Below, piece by piece: positions 50,204 through 58,907 of a stretch of DNA of 64,000 nt. The stretch lies in NCBI RefSeq assembly GCF_015277775.1, contig NZ_CP063849.1, positions 4,852,001-4,916,000 of the forward strand, written 5' to 3'. Positions within the stretch are counted from its first letter, which is position 1. Every line of letters starts with the position of its first letter. This stretch comes from Paludibaculum fermentans. Its GTDB lineage: Bacteria > Acidobacteriota > Terriglobia > Bryobacterales > Bryobacteraceae. A program made the translations under genes and the position numbers. Below the pieces are notes generated by a model. It saw nothing but the letters and a program-made list of their open reading frames with translations, was not told the DNA's origin and did not search any database.

Positions 50204-51127
50204 ATGCGGAACGTTATCATCATCGGCTCAGGCTGCGCGGGGAATACCGCGGCTATCTATACCGCCCGGGCGGGCCTGGCCCCCCTCGTGATTGCCGGCC
50301 ACGAGCCCGGCGGCCAGCTTTCCATCACCACCGAAGTTGAGAACTTCCCGGGGTTTCCGGAAGGCATCATGGGGCCGCAACTTGTTGAAAACATGAAGCA
50401 GCAGGCCATCCGCTTCGGTGCCGAATACGTCTCCGGCAAGGTCGAGGAGGCCGACCTCTCAAAGCGTCCCTTCAGCCTGAAGATCGACGACGAATGGCAC
50501 GAGTGCCGCACCCTCATCGTCGCCTCCGGCGCCTCCGCCCGCTGGCTGGGCCTGCCCAACGAGCAGAAACTCATCGGCCACGGTGTCAGCTCCTGCGCCA
50601 CGTGCGACGGCTTCTTCTATAGAGGCAAGAAAATCATCGTGATCGGCGGCGGCGACTCCGCCATGGAGGAAGCCAACTTCCTCACTCGTTTCGGCGACGA
50701 GGTCACCCTGGTCCACCGCCGCGAGGAGTTCCGTGCCTCCAAAATAATGCTCGACCGCTGCAAGGCGAACCCGAAGATCAAGTGGCTCACCAACACCGTG
50801 GTCGAGGACGTGCTCGACATCGAGAAGGGCTACGTCGAAGCCGTTAAGCTGAAGAACACCAAGACCGGCGAAGCCTGGACCCAGGCGGTCGACGGCTTTT
50901 TCCTTGCAATCGGGCACATTCCGAACACACAACCCTTCGTCGGCCAGCTCGACCTTGACGAAGACGGCTACATCATCAGCCATGGGGGCGCCCGCACTAA
51001 TATCACCGGCGTCTTCCATGCCGGAGACGTGGAAGACCGCATCTACCGCCAGGCCATCACCGCCTCGGGCGCCGGCTGCAAGGCGGCCATCGAAGCCGAA
51101 AGATTCCTGGAAGCCGAAGGCCACTAG
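50204..51127 (+). CDS. trxB: Thioredoxin reductase
   Basis: The 307-residue flavoprotein reduces thioredoxin with NADPH. It has the FAD motif IIIGSGCAGNTAAIYTARAG (4-23), the redox-active CATC at residues 131-134, and the NADPH motif IVIGGGDSAMEEANFL. The starting frame extends back to 50015, but the ATG at 50204 directly precedes the FAD strand. It is followed 30 bases later by cysD, so reductant supply and sulfate activation may be co-transcribed; thioredoxin is the electron donor for PAPS/APS reductase. Confidence 0.94.
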   Translation: MRNVIIIGSGCAGNTAAIYTARAGLAPLVIAGHEPGGQLSITTEVENFPGFPEGIMGPQLVENMKQQAIRFGAEYVSGKVEEADLSKRPFSLKIDDEWHECRTLIVASGASARWLGLPNEQKLIGHGVSSCATCDGFFYRGKKIIVIGGGDSAMEEANFLTRFGDEVTLVHRREEFRASKIMLDRCKANPKIKWLTNTVVEDVLDIEKGYVEAVKLKNTKTGEAWTQAVDGFFLAIGHIPNTQPFVGQLDLDEDGYIISHGGARTNITGVFHAGDVEDRIYRQAITASGAGCKAAIEAERFLEAEGH

Positions 51128-51157
51128 TCGCCTGAGCAGTACGAAAGCGGTTCGTTC

Positions 51158-52057
51158 ATGACGCGGTTGTCACACCTGCGCTGGTTGGAAGCCGAGAGTA
51201 TACACATCCTGAGGGAGACGGCCGCTGAGTTCCAGCGGCCCGTCCTGCTTTACTCCATCGGCAAGGACTCTTCCGTACTCGTCCGCCTGGCCCAGAAGGC
51301 CTTTCATCCCGCGGCTGTCCCGTTCCCCCTGCTCCACGTCGATACCGGCTACAAATTCGGTGAGATGATCGAATTCCGCGACCGGTTCTGCCGCGAACAG
51401 GGCCTGGACCTCCGCGTCCATAGTTCCCAGGAGTACATCGACGCTCCTGTTGATCCGTTCCGCCTCGGCACGTCCCGCTGCTGTGCCCAGCTCAAGACCC
51501 GGGCTTTGCTCGAAGCCCTGCGAGCGCTCGACGCCGATGCCGCCATCGGCGGTGCCCGCCGCGAAGAGGAGAAATCCCGCGCCAAGGAGCGCATCTTCTC
51601 CCACCGCGACGCGGCCGGCCAGTGGGATCCTCGCAACCAGCGCCCCGAACTCTGGAATCTCTTCAACAGCCGCCTCGACAAGGGCCAGAGCATGCGCGTC
51701 TTCCCGCTCTCCAACTGGACCGAAATCGATGTCTGGGAGTACATCGAGGCCGAGCGGATTCCCGTCGTCCCGCTCTACTTCGCCAAACCCCGGCCCGTCG
51801 TCGTGCGCGGCGGCGCGCTCATCCCCCTGGAGCACGACCTCGAACTGCTCGCGGGCGAGCACGTGGAAGAGCGCGTGTGCCGCATGCGCTCCCTCGGTTG
51901 CACCTACTGCACCGGCGCCGTCGAATCCACGGCCACAACCGTGCCCGAAATCATCGCCGAGTTGCAGGCCACGCGCCACTCCGAACGCCAGAACCGCGCC
52001 ATCGACCACGACCAGGAAGGCTCTATGGAGTTAAAGAAGCGCGAGGGCTACTTCTAG
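51158..52057 (+). CDS. cysD: Sulfate adenylyltransferase subunit 2
   Basis: The 299-residue ATP-pyrophosphatase-fold subunit makes adenosine phosphosulfate from ATP and sulfate together with CysN. The PP-loop SIGKDSS is at residues 33-39, and [11 protein letters not shown] and [18 protein letters not shown] are family signatures. It is the catalytic partner of the GTPase encoded 2 bases downstream. No cysH reductase is in the window. Confidence 0.96.
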   Translation: MTRLSHLRWLEAESIHILRETAAEFQRPVLLYSIGKDSSVLVRLAQKAFHPAAVPFPLLHVDTGYKFGEMIEFRDRFCREQGLDLRVHSSQEYIDAPVDPFRLGTSRCCAQLKTRALLEALRALDADAAIGGARREEEKSRAKERIFSHRDAAGQWDPRNQRPELWNLFNSRLDKGQSMRVFPLSNWTEIDVWEYIEAERIPVVPLYFAKPRPVVVRGGALIPLEHDLELLAGEHVEERVCRMRSLGCTYCTGAVESTATTVPEIIAELQATRHSERQNRAIDHDQEGSMELKKREGYF

Positions 52058-52059
52058 CC

Positions 52060-53853
52060 ATGGAATCCACCCTCCTCCGTTTCACCGCCATCGGCAGCGT
52101 CGACGACGGCAAATCCACGCTCATCGGCCGCCTGCTCCACGACCAGAGCGCCGTCTACGACGACCAACTCGATTCCATCCGGCGCGTCTCCCGCGAAGGG
52201 CTGGACCTCGCCCTGATCACCGACGGCCTGCGCGCCGAACGCGAGCAGGGCATCACGATCGACGTCGCCTACCGCTACTTCTCCACGCCGCGGCGCCGCT
52301 TCATCATCGCCGACACTCCGGGCCATGAGCAGTACACCCGGAACATGGTGACGGGTTCCAGCACGGCCGATGTCGCGGTTGTCCTGATCGACGCCCGCCT
52401 CGGTGTCCTGCCTCAGACCCTGCGCCACACCTATCTCTCCTGGCTGCTCGGCATCCGCCGCATCTGCGTGGCAGTCAACAAAATGGACGCAGTCGGGTTC
52501 AACCAGTCCATCTTTGAATCCATTCGAGCCGCGCTGCTCCAGAAGACCTCCGGCCTGCCTGCCCTCGAACTCGCCTTCCTGCCGGTCTCCGCGCTTCAGG
52601 GCGACAACGTCGTCCACCGCGGCGCCAGCATGCCCTGGTTCGATGGCCCCACCCTGCTCGAATACCTCGAGACCGTTCAGCCCCCTCCGGCCCATCATTC
52701 CGGACTCCGCCTGCCGGTGCAGGCCGTCCTGCGCGGCGCAAATAGCGACCGCTTCTATGCCGGTCAGCTCTCCGGCGGCTCAGTCCAGCCCGGCGACCAG
52801 GTGTTGTTGCTGCCATCCGGCAAGTTCCAGCGCGTCGCTTCGGTCCGGCTGCGCGACGAGGCCCTCTCCTCCGCCGCCACGCCCATGTCAATCTCCGTCT
52901 CGCTCGACGGACATGTCGACCTCTCGCGCGGCGACATGATCGTCGACCCGCTCCATCCTCCGGCGTCCACGCGCCATCTCAAGGCAATCCTCTTCTGGAT
53001 GAGTTCGGACCCGCTCAGCAGCAGCAAGGCCTACCTGCTCAAACACACCACCCAGACCGTCTGCGCCGAGATCACATCCGTCGACGCCGCCCTTGATGTC
53101 GCCACCCTCCGCTTCGAGCCCAGTTCAGCGCTCGGCCTCAACGACATCGCACGGGTCACCCTCGAAACCCAGCGGCCCATCTACTGCGATCCCTACACCG
53201 CCAACCGCGCTACCGGCAGCTTCATTCTGGTGGACCCGGTATCCAACGGCACTATTGCCGCCGGCATCATCGAATCAGCGGAACAGCCGGCCGGCCCTTC
53301 GACACTCAGCCGTCCTGGCGACCATGCGGGCGGGGTCCTCTGGCTCACGGGCCTTAGCTCCTCCGGGAAGAGCACCCTCGCCGTCGTCATTCACCAGCGC
53401 CTCAAGGACCTGGGTTACCGCGTCGAGATGCTCGACGGCGACATCGTCCGAAAACACCTCTCCAAGGGCCTCGGCTTCAGCAAGGAAGATCGTGACGAGA
53501 ACATCCGCCGCATTGGCTTTGTCGCCGAACTGCTGGCCCGCAACGGAGTGGTTGCCATCGTCTCCGCCATCTCGCCTTATCGCGCCATCCGCGGCGAAGT
53601 GCGCGCGCGCATCGCCAACTTCATAGAGATCTATGTAAATGCGCCGCTTGCTATCTGTGAGCAGCGAGATGTCAAAGGGCTCTACCGCAGGGCCCGCACC
53701 GGGGAACTCAAAGGCATGACCGGCATCGACGATCCCTATGAGCCGCCTGTCGAACCCGAAGTGGAATGCCGCACGGACCTCAACGCCGTCGAAGCCTGCG
53801 TGGGCCAGGTGCTGCGCTACGCAGTCGACCGCCTGGACGGCCGCTCCGCCTGA
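52060..53853 (+). CDS. cysNC: Bifunctional sulfate adenylyltransferase subunit 1 / adenylylsulfate kinase
   Basis: The 597-residue fusion starts at ATG 52060. The N-terminal GTPase (CysN) has GSVDDGKST (12-20), DTPGHEQY and NKMD motifs and drives APS synthesis. The C-terminal APS kinase (CysC, from about residue 425) has the P-loop GLSSSGKST at 431-439 and the DGDIVRKHL motif, giving PAPS. The fused arrangement means APS is passed directly to phosphorylation. PAPS can serve assimilation or sulfation of glycans and lipids. It converges with the AlkP operon, with 7 bases between stops. Confidence 0.96.
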   Translation: MESTLLRFTAIGSVDDGKSTLIGRLLHDQSAVYDDQLDSIRRVSREGLDLALITDGLRAEREQGITIDVAYRYFSTPRRRFIIADTPGHEQYTRNMVTGSSTADVAVVLIDARLGVLPQTLRHTYLSWLLGIRRICVAVNKMDAVGFNQSIFESIRAALLQKTSGLPALELAFLPVSALQGDNVVHRGASMPWFDGPTLLEYLETVQPPPAHHSGLRLPVQAVLRGANSDRFYAGQLSGGSVQPGDQVLLLPSGKFQRVASVRLRDEALSSAATPMSISVSLDGHVDLSRGDMIVDPLHPPASTRHLKAILFWMSSDPLSSSKAYLLKHTTQTVCAEITSVDAALDVATLRFEPSSALGLNDIARVTLETQRPIYCDPYTANRATGSFILVDPVSNGTIAAGIIESAEQPAGPSTLSRPGDHAGGVLWLTGLSSSGKSTLAVVIHQRLKDLGYRVEMLDGDIVRKHLSKGLGFSKEDRDENIRRIGFVAELLARNGVVAIVSAISPYRAIRGEVRARIANFIEIYVNAPLAICEQRDVKGLYRRARTGELKGMTGIDDPYEPPVEPEVECRTDLNAVEACVGQVLRYAVDRLDGRSA

Positions 53854-53860
53854 TCTCGCC

Positions 53861-55951
53861 TTACTGCACGTAGCCCAGCGACTTCAGCCGGTCCACCGCT
53901 TCCTGGCCCATCCCTAGCTCCTGGTCGCCCGGTTTGATGTAGTTCTGCTGCCACGTCCTCAGCAGCCGTTCCAATTGCGCCGCCTGCTCCGGCTTGCTGC
54001 CCTGCACGTCCCGCGTCTCATTGGGATCCGCCGCCAGGTCGTACAACTCCCGCCGGCCCTTCGTCGTCAGCACCATTTTCAGCCCGCCCAGGTAGACGGC
54101 CCGCTCCACATCGATGAACCGCTCCTCCACGCCCCACTTCTGCCACAGCGCATACGACTCCGCATACACCGGCCGCGCCGCAAGCTTGTCGGCTTTGCGC
54201 AATGTGATCCCCGCCAGCCGCCGCGGCACCGGCGCGCCCAGCACGTCCAGCACGGTTGGAAACAGGTCCACCAGGCTCACCGTCACCGCTACGTCCTGCC
54301 TCGCCTTCTGCCCCGGATACTTCACAATCAGTGGCACATGCACCTGATCCTGGTACACCGATACCCCATGCTCCATCAGCGACCGCTCGCCAAAGACCTC
54401 GCCGTGGTCCGCCGAGACGATAATCAGCGAGTTGTCGAACAGCCCATTCGCCCGCAACATCTGGAACAGCCGGCCCAACTCGTGATCCACATACGCGATC
54501 CCGGAGTCGTAGGCAGCCACCAGTTCTTCCCGCTCCTGGGGCGTCACCACCCGCTTCTCCTGGTCCACAAGCTTCACGATTTCGTAGAACTCCGCGCTGG
54601 TCCGGTCCTTGGTGGGTGTCATGAACCGGTTCTTGAAGGGCGGTGGCGGGTTGTAGGGCCAATGCGCGTCCATCAGGTTCAGGAAGAGGAATTCCGGCCG
54701 GCCACGCTTCCACTTGGGCAGCAACTTACCCACCTCGTCGGCGATCTTAGCGCCCGGCACATAGGGCGTGTCCGCACCACTGATCCCCATCAGGTGGAGC
54801 CGCGTCGAACGCAACACGGAAGGCATCCGGCTGGTCTCCAGCGATACCGGAGTCGTTGGAACCCGGTACAGGTCGAACCCGCGCCCGAACCCGATCTCGG
54901 GAGCCAGGTAGGCTTTGTTCGCCACTATGGCGGCCGTCCGGTAGCCATAGTGCTGCAGGGTCTCGGCCAGCGTCGGCGCCGATTGAGGAATGTGCCCCAG
55001 CCGCACGTCCGGATAGTCATACCGCACACCGTGCCGCAGTGCGTAGAGGCCCGTCATCATCGTCGCGTGGCTGGGCGCGGTCCAATCCGCCGCCGAAATC
55101 GCGCCGCTGTATACCGTCGCCTGCCGTGCAAATTCCTCCAATTGCGGGGTCGTCTGCCTTGGATACCCGTACAGGTGCAGATGGTCCGCCCGCACCGTAT
55201 CCAGGGTGATGAGAATGACATTCGGACGCCCGGCCTGTGCGCCTTCCGCCGGCGGTCCCGGCAGCGACACCCGGGCCCTCAGCCCAAACCCCAGCACCAC
55301 CGCAGCCGCCACAATCCACACCGATGCAGTCACCGCGAATCGCGAACCCCAGCCCGCCGGCTTGCCCCGGAATAGCAGCCACGACAGGGCCAGCACGGCC
55401 AGAAACGCGAGCGACGAAAACGAAATCTGGACCAGCGCATTGCCCTTCGGCAGGACGTAGAAGTACATCCAGGGCCGCAGCAATACAGCGACCGTCAGCG
55501 TCACCGGATTCATCAGGAACCAGGTCCAGCGCGACCACCGTGCGCTCCACCCGGCCACCAACCCCGCGGCAATCAGCCCCGCCGGCACCGCCAGCGCCAG
55601 CACTGTCGGCACCAGCCCTTGCGACCGCCGCGCCAGCACATACCCGAACACCAGCAGCACCGTGAGGCCGGCGCTGCGCGTCATGCGTGCTTCCGCCTCT
55701 TCCGCGTTCCTGGGCTGCCCGGCCAGAAACCAGATCCCTGCGCCCGCCGCCGACAACAGCGGACCGCAGACCAACCAGACCAACAGAGCCTCGACGCCCG
55801 CCAGCCAGTACTCCGGGTAGGGCACCGTGCCCTCCGGCCGCAGCCACTCCGAAACCGCATCCGCCAGCGCATACTCCACCGCACCGTAGAAGGCCCAATA
55901 CACCAGGCCCCACCACAATGCCCTGCGCCAGTAGAAAACCGCCGGATTCAT
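53861..55951 (-). CDS. Membrane-bound sulfatase-like AlkP-superfamily protein with Thr nucleophile position
   Basis: The 696-residue protein starts at ATG 55951 with GAGGTGG ahead. About six membrane helices (residues 1-230) precede an extracytoplasmic alkaline-phosphatase-superfamily domain. Metal ligands are probably Asp251 (ITLDTVRADH) and Asp515-His516 (SADHGEVFGE). The nucleophile site reads DWTAPSHATMMTG: Thr291 sits where sulfatases need a Cys or Ser for formylglycine, and the following Arg of C-x-P-x-R is His. It is therefore more like a Thr-dependent phosphotransferase or phosphodiesterase such as LtaS/EptA than a true sulfatase. It ends in RLKSLGYVQ. It is the last gene of the AlkP operon. 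Confidence 0.85.
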   Translation of the reverse strand: MNPAVFYWRRALWWGLVYWAFYGAVEYALADAVSEWLRPEGTVPYPEYWLAGVEALLVWLVCGPLLSAAGAGIWFLAGQPRNAEEAEARMTRSAGLTVLLVFGYVLARRSQGLVPTVLALAVPAGLIAAGLVAGWSARWSRWTWFLMNPVTLTVAVLLRPWMYFYVLPKGNALVQISFSSLAFLAVLALSWLLFRGKPAGWGSRFAVTASVWIVAAAVVLGFGLRARVSLPGPPAEGAQAGRPNVILITLDTVRADHLHLYGYPRQTTPQLEEFARQATVYSGAISAADWTAPSHATMMTGLYALRHGVRYDYPDVRLGHIPQSAPTLAETLQHYGYRTAAIVANKAYLAPEIGFGRGFDLYRVPTTPVSLETSRMPSVLRSTRLHLMGISGADTPYVPGAKIADEVGKLLPKWKRGRPEFLFLNLMDAHWPYNPPPPFKNRFMTPTKDRTSAEFYEIVKLVDQEKRVVTPQEREELVAAYDSGIAYVDHELGRLFQMLRANGLFDNSLIIVSADHGEVFGERSLMEHGVSVYQDQVHVPLIVKYPGQKARQDVAVTVSLVDLFPTVLDVLGAPVPRRLAGITLRKADKLAARPVYAESYALWQKWGVEERFIDVERAVYLGGLKMVLTTKGRRELYDLAADPNETRDVQGSKPEQAAQLERLLRTWQQNYIKPGDQELGMGQEAVDRLKSLGYVQ

Positions 55952-55964
55952 CGCCTGTCCCACC

Positions 55965-56789
55965 TCAGAACACCACACCGAAGCGCCGTTTCAACAACAG
56001 CGCCACCGGCATCGAAATCAGCATCAGCGCCCAGAGCCAGTGCATCGACAGACCGAACAGCGGCACTTCAGCGGACGGGTACTCAATCTCGGCCCATTCC
56101 ACCCGGCCATCCGGCAGCCGGCTCTCGCCCGGATGCAACCAGAGACTCATCGCGGCAGCCACCCGCCGCGCATCCACCGGACGCCGCCGCCCGCCAGTCT
56201 CAATCCGTTTCTCCACCTGGCCCCAGGAAAACTCCGCCCGCAGGATTCCGGCGCTCTCGCCAGTGGCCCGGATCCGCCACACTACGCTCTGCTCAGCTTC
56301 CACCCGGACCGCCGGCGTCTCTACTTCGATCCCCGCGGGCGCAACCAACCGGGGCGTACTGCCGCCCGTATCCACGGGCCGGTCCAGATGGACCGTAAAC
56401 AGCGCCGTCTCCCCGATCTTCAGCGGACTCTGCCCGTAATACCGTTCCATCTGCGCCAGCAGCGGCCACAGCGCGACGCTCGCGCAAGCAATCGGGACAG
56501 CCATCCAGAACAGATACCCGGCATTGGCCAGTAAAAGCCTTCCCTGCGCTCCAAACACCAACGCGGGCTCGTCCGAGAACAGCCGCATCTCCATCAGGTA
56601 CGCGCGCAGCAGACTCTTTGAACGCTCAATCCGCTTCGGGCTCGACGTATGCCGGAATACGAACAGCATCACCAGCGCGGCCGACACGGCCAGCGGAGTC
56701 ATACTCACCCAAGGCGGCAGCCCGCCCGTCAACGCCGCATAGGCGTCGAACAGGCGGCTCAAGCCGAGATTGATCCACTCCACCAGCAT
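55965..56789 (-). CDS. Membrane protein of unknown function in the AlkP operon
   Basis: The 274-residue protein has helices near residues 27-47 and 90-110 and a C-terminal one near 250-268. A beta-rich extracytoplasmic part of about 130 residues lies between the second and third (IGETALFTVHLDRPVDTGGSTPRLVAPAGIEVETPAVRVEAEQSVVWRIRAT), resembling an Ig-like fold. I do not recognise a family. It is 9 bases downstream of the RHH gene and 13 bases upstream of the membrane AlkP gene, so it almost surely works with them. Confidence 0.75.
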   Translation of the reverse strand: MLVEWINLGLSRLFDAYAALTGGLPPWVSMTPLAVSAALVMLFVFRHTSSPKRIERSKSLLRAYLMEMRLFSDEPALVFGAQGRLLLANAGYLFWMAVPIACASVALWPLLAQMERYYGQSPLKIGETALFTVHLDRPVDTGGSTPRLVAPAGIEVETPAVRVEAEQSVVWRIRATGESAGILRAEFSWGQVEKRIETGGRRRPVDARRVAAAMSLWLHPGESRLPDGRVEWAEIEYPSAEVPLFGLSMHWLWALMLISMPVALLLKRRFGVVF

Positions 56790-56798
56790 GAATCCGCG

Positions 56799-56990
56799 CT
56801 AATCCAGGTAACCCAGGCCCTTCAACTTCTTCGCGATCTCCTCGTCGGAATCAGAGGTCTCGATGCGGGCCAGTTCGCGCTCCAGCACGTGCTCCACAAA
56901 CTCCTGCACCGACGAATACCCGCCCGCCTCCGCGCATCGCTTGACCCGCTCCGCGAGCTCTTTCTTCAGCTTGATCGAGGTTGAAAACAT
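56799..56990 (-). CDS. Ribbon-helix-helix protein in the AlkP operon
   Basis: This 63-residue protein has the RHH pattern: beta strand FSTSIKLKKELAERVKRCAEAGGYSSVQEFVEHVLERELAR. Such proteins bind DNA as dimers and regulate transcription, often as antitoxins, but no toxin gene is adjacent. The C-terminal tail ends KKLKGLGYLD, which echoes the RLKSLGYVQ end of the membrane AlkP protein of the same operon. It lies 18 bases downstream of the AlkP lipoprotein and may be an autorepressor, or a protein-binding module that has lost DNA binding. Confidence 0.8.
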   Translation of the reverse strand: MFSTSIKLKKELAERVKRCAEAGGYSSVQEFVEHVLERELARIETSDSDEEIAKKLKGLGYLD

Positions 56991-57008
56991 AACAATTTCC
57001 CCAGTCTC

Positions 57009-58907
57009 TCAGAACATCGGATGGCCCGTCATCGCCGCGGGCACCGCCACTCCGAACTGTTTCAGGATCGTCACCGGCACGTCGCGCAGATGTGGTTTCT
57101 CCAGCGCCGGCTTCCGGTTTGTGAACAGTACGCCCGGCACAAACTCCGGATCGATGCAGTGATCCGCCAGCCACGCCTCTTCATTTGGAACGATGATCCG
57201 TTCCGGCACCGCGCCCAACGCGGTCTGCCAGCTCGCCCGGTAGCCCGGCTCGTACCCCACCACCAGATCCGGCGCGTAGCCCGGCAGCTTGCCCGTCGCC
57301 ACCTGCGCCGCCGTGTAGACCGCCTTCACGACAGCCTTCCCTGTCTGCGGATCCCTCAGCGCCAGCAGGCGCTCGCTGATCTTCCGCAACACCGCCTGGC
57401 TATCCTCACCCGGAGCGACCGCCCCATTCGGCTCCCGGCCCGCCAGGTTCAGGTAGATCTCGTTGAGCCCCAGGGCGTAAGCCTGTGTCCGCGACCAGTC
57501 GACATTCGCGAACAACTCCTCATCCCCGCGCTTGCTGCCGTCGATCAGCTTCAGCAGTCCTTCCTGTTCCAGCCAGGAATTCAGGTGCACCGCCCGGTCG
57601 AACGTCGAGAAGCCGTGATCCGACATCACCACCAGCGTCCCATCCGAACCCAGTTTCGCCATCGCCAGCCCCACCGCTTCGTCGACCCGCTGATAGATCC
57701 GGGCCAACTCCTCGTCATAGCGGCCCCACAGCACGTGCGCGTGCTGGTCGATGCTCGAAAAGTAGTAGAACATCAGCCCATCTTCATACCGGTCCAACTC
57801 ATGACGAAACAAAGCCATGTTGTCGTCCAGCACCTGCCCGGCCTGCTGCAGGAACTCCGCATGGCTCAGCGAGTGCGCGCGCAGCGCCGACGTATCCTCG
57901 GCGATCCCCTGCGTGTAGAAAGGACCCACCGCACCAGCCAGCGTCCCGCTGAACTCCTTGGGCGTGGAGATGGGCAGGGCCGGTTCCCGTGGATCCATAT
58001 TCACGGGGCTCAGGTAAACTTCCAGCGAAGGCGTCACCCGGCGCAGCAGAACCCTCGCGATGCCGCGCGCCTTGGCCGCCGGACCCAGCAGCGAAAACTC
58101 CAGCCGGAACCAGGGTGACCACTCCCCGGCGCGGAGCGCAAACCGTTGCCCGCCGGCGGAAATCAAGGCCGTACCTGTACCCTCGTCCACATCCACGGTC
58201 AGTTCGGCCGTCGAGAGTGGATGGCTGCGCCGGAATCCGTTCACCGGCCCCTCCACCGTCAACACCGCGCGCCGCCCCTGCATCTTCACCGGAACAATCC
58301 GGCCGCCTGGTACCGTCCGCTCTACCGCCCCTAGCTCAGACGTGAACGTCGTGAATGTCCCGTAGCCGCCCTGCAGGTCCGGCGTACCCATGCCCGCCAG
58401 GCTCTCCCCCGGAAACTCGACCGGAGGGAAGTTCACCGGCATGCGCAGGATCCGCGCCGGCACCCCGTGCGCGCCCAGCAGAGTCCAGAACGCCGCCCCC
58501 TGCCGCAGGTTGCGCACCTGGCCGGATTCCAGCGGCAGGATCCACGGCCCCAGCGCGAACGTGCGCCGGGCCTCCAGCACTTCCGCCATCGAAGAGTAAG
58601 GCGTAATCGTCGCCGCGTCCCTGTGTACGAAGTCGAAGATCCCGTGCCCGCCCGGATCCAGGCCCGTAATCACGGCCGACCAGGCCACCGGGCTCTGCGG
58701 GGGATTTGTCGTCGCCAGGCGCTGGAATCCACCCTGCCGCCGCAACCGGTCCAGGTTCGGCAGCAGCGCCCAATGCTTCTCGACAAAGACCGGATCCATG
58801 CCGTCCACGCCCAGCACAATCATCCGCGGATGCTTCGCTCTTTCTTTGGGCGCACTGCAACCCCAACAGCCCAGGACCACCGCCAACAACAGCCAGCCCG
58901 GTCTCAT
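57009..58907 (-). CDS. AlkP-superfamily phosphodiesterase-like lipoprotein
   Basis: The 632-residue protein starts at ATG 58907 with a lipobox (VVLGC, Cys14). The domain belongs to the type I phosphodiesterase/nucleotide pyrophosphatase-like group: VLGVDGMDP (metal ligand Asp35), QSPVAWSAVITGLDPGGHGIFDF with Ser72 at the nucleophile position, DQHAHVLWGRYDEEL and MSDHGFSTF. It would hydrolyse or transfer phosphate esters on the outer face of the inner membrane or in the periplasm. The ATG overlaps the previous stop (ATGA). It is a paralogue of the next gene upstream, sharing the whole layout. Confidence 0.88.
   Translation of the reverse strand: MRPGWLLLAVVLGCWGCSAPKERAKHPRMIVLGVDGMDPVFVEKHWALLPNLDRLRRQGGFQRLATTNPPQSPVAWSAVITGLDPGGHGIFDFVHRDAATITPYSSMAEVLEARRTFALGPWILPLESGQVRNLRQGAAFWTLLGAHGVPARILRMPVNFPPVEFPGESLAGMGTPDLQGGYGTFTTFTSELGAVERTVPGGRIVPVKMQGRRAVLTVEGPVNGFRRSHPLSTAELTVDVDEGTGTALISAGGQRFALRAGEWSPWFRLEFSLLGPAAKARGIARVLLRRVTPSLEVYLSPVNMDPREPALPISTPKEFSGTLAGAVGPFYTQGIAEDTSALRAHSLSHAEFLQQAGQVLDDNMALFRHELDRYEDGLMFYYFSSIDQHAHVLWGRYDEELARIYQRVDEAVGLAMAKLGSDGTLVVMSDHGFSTFDRAVHLNSWLEQEGLLKLIDGSKRGDEELFANVDWSRTQAYALGLNEIYLNLAGREPNGAVAPGEDSQAVLRKISERLLALRDPQTGKAVVKAVYTAAQVATGKLPGYAPDLVVGYEPGYRASWQTALGAVPERIIVPNEEAWLADHCIDPEFVPGVLFTNRKPALEKPHLRDVPVTILKQFGVAVPAAMTGHPMF

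Noticed and set aside
56799-56990. RHH protein as antitoxin of a toxin-antitoxin pair
   Set aside because: The neighbours on both sides are a lipoprotein AlkP enzyme and a membrane protein; no small toxin-like gene overlaps or abuts it.
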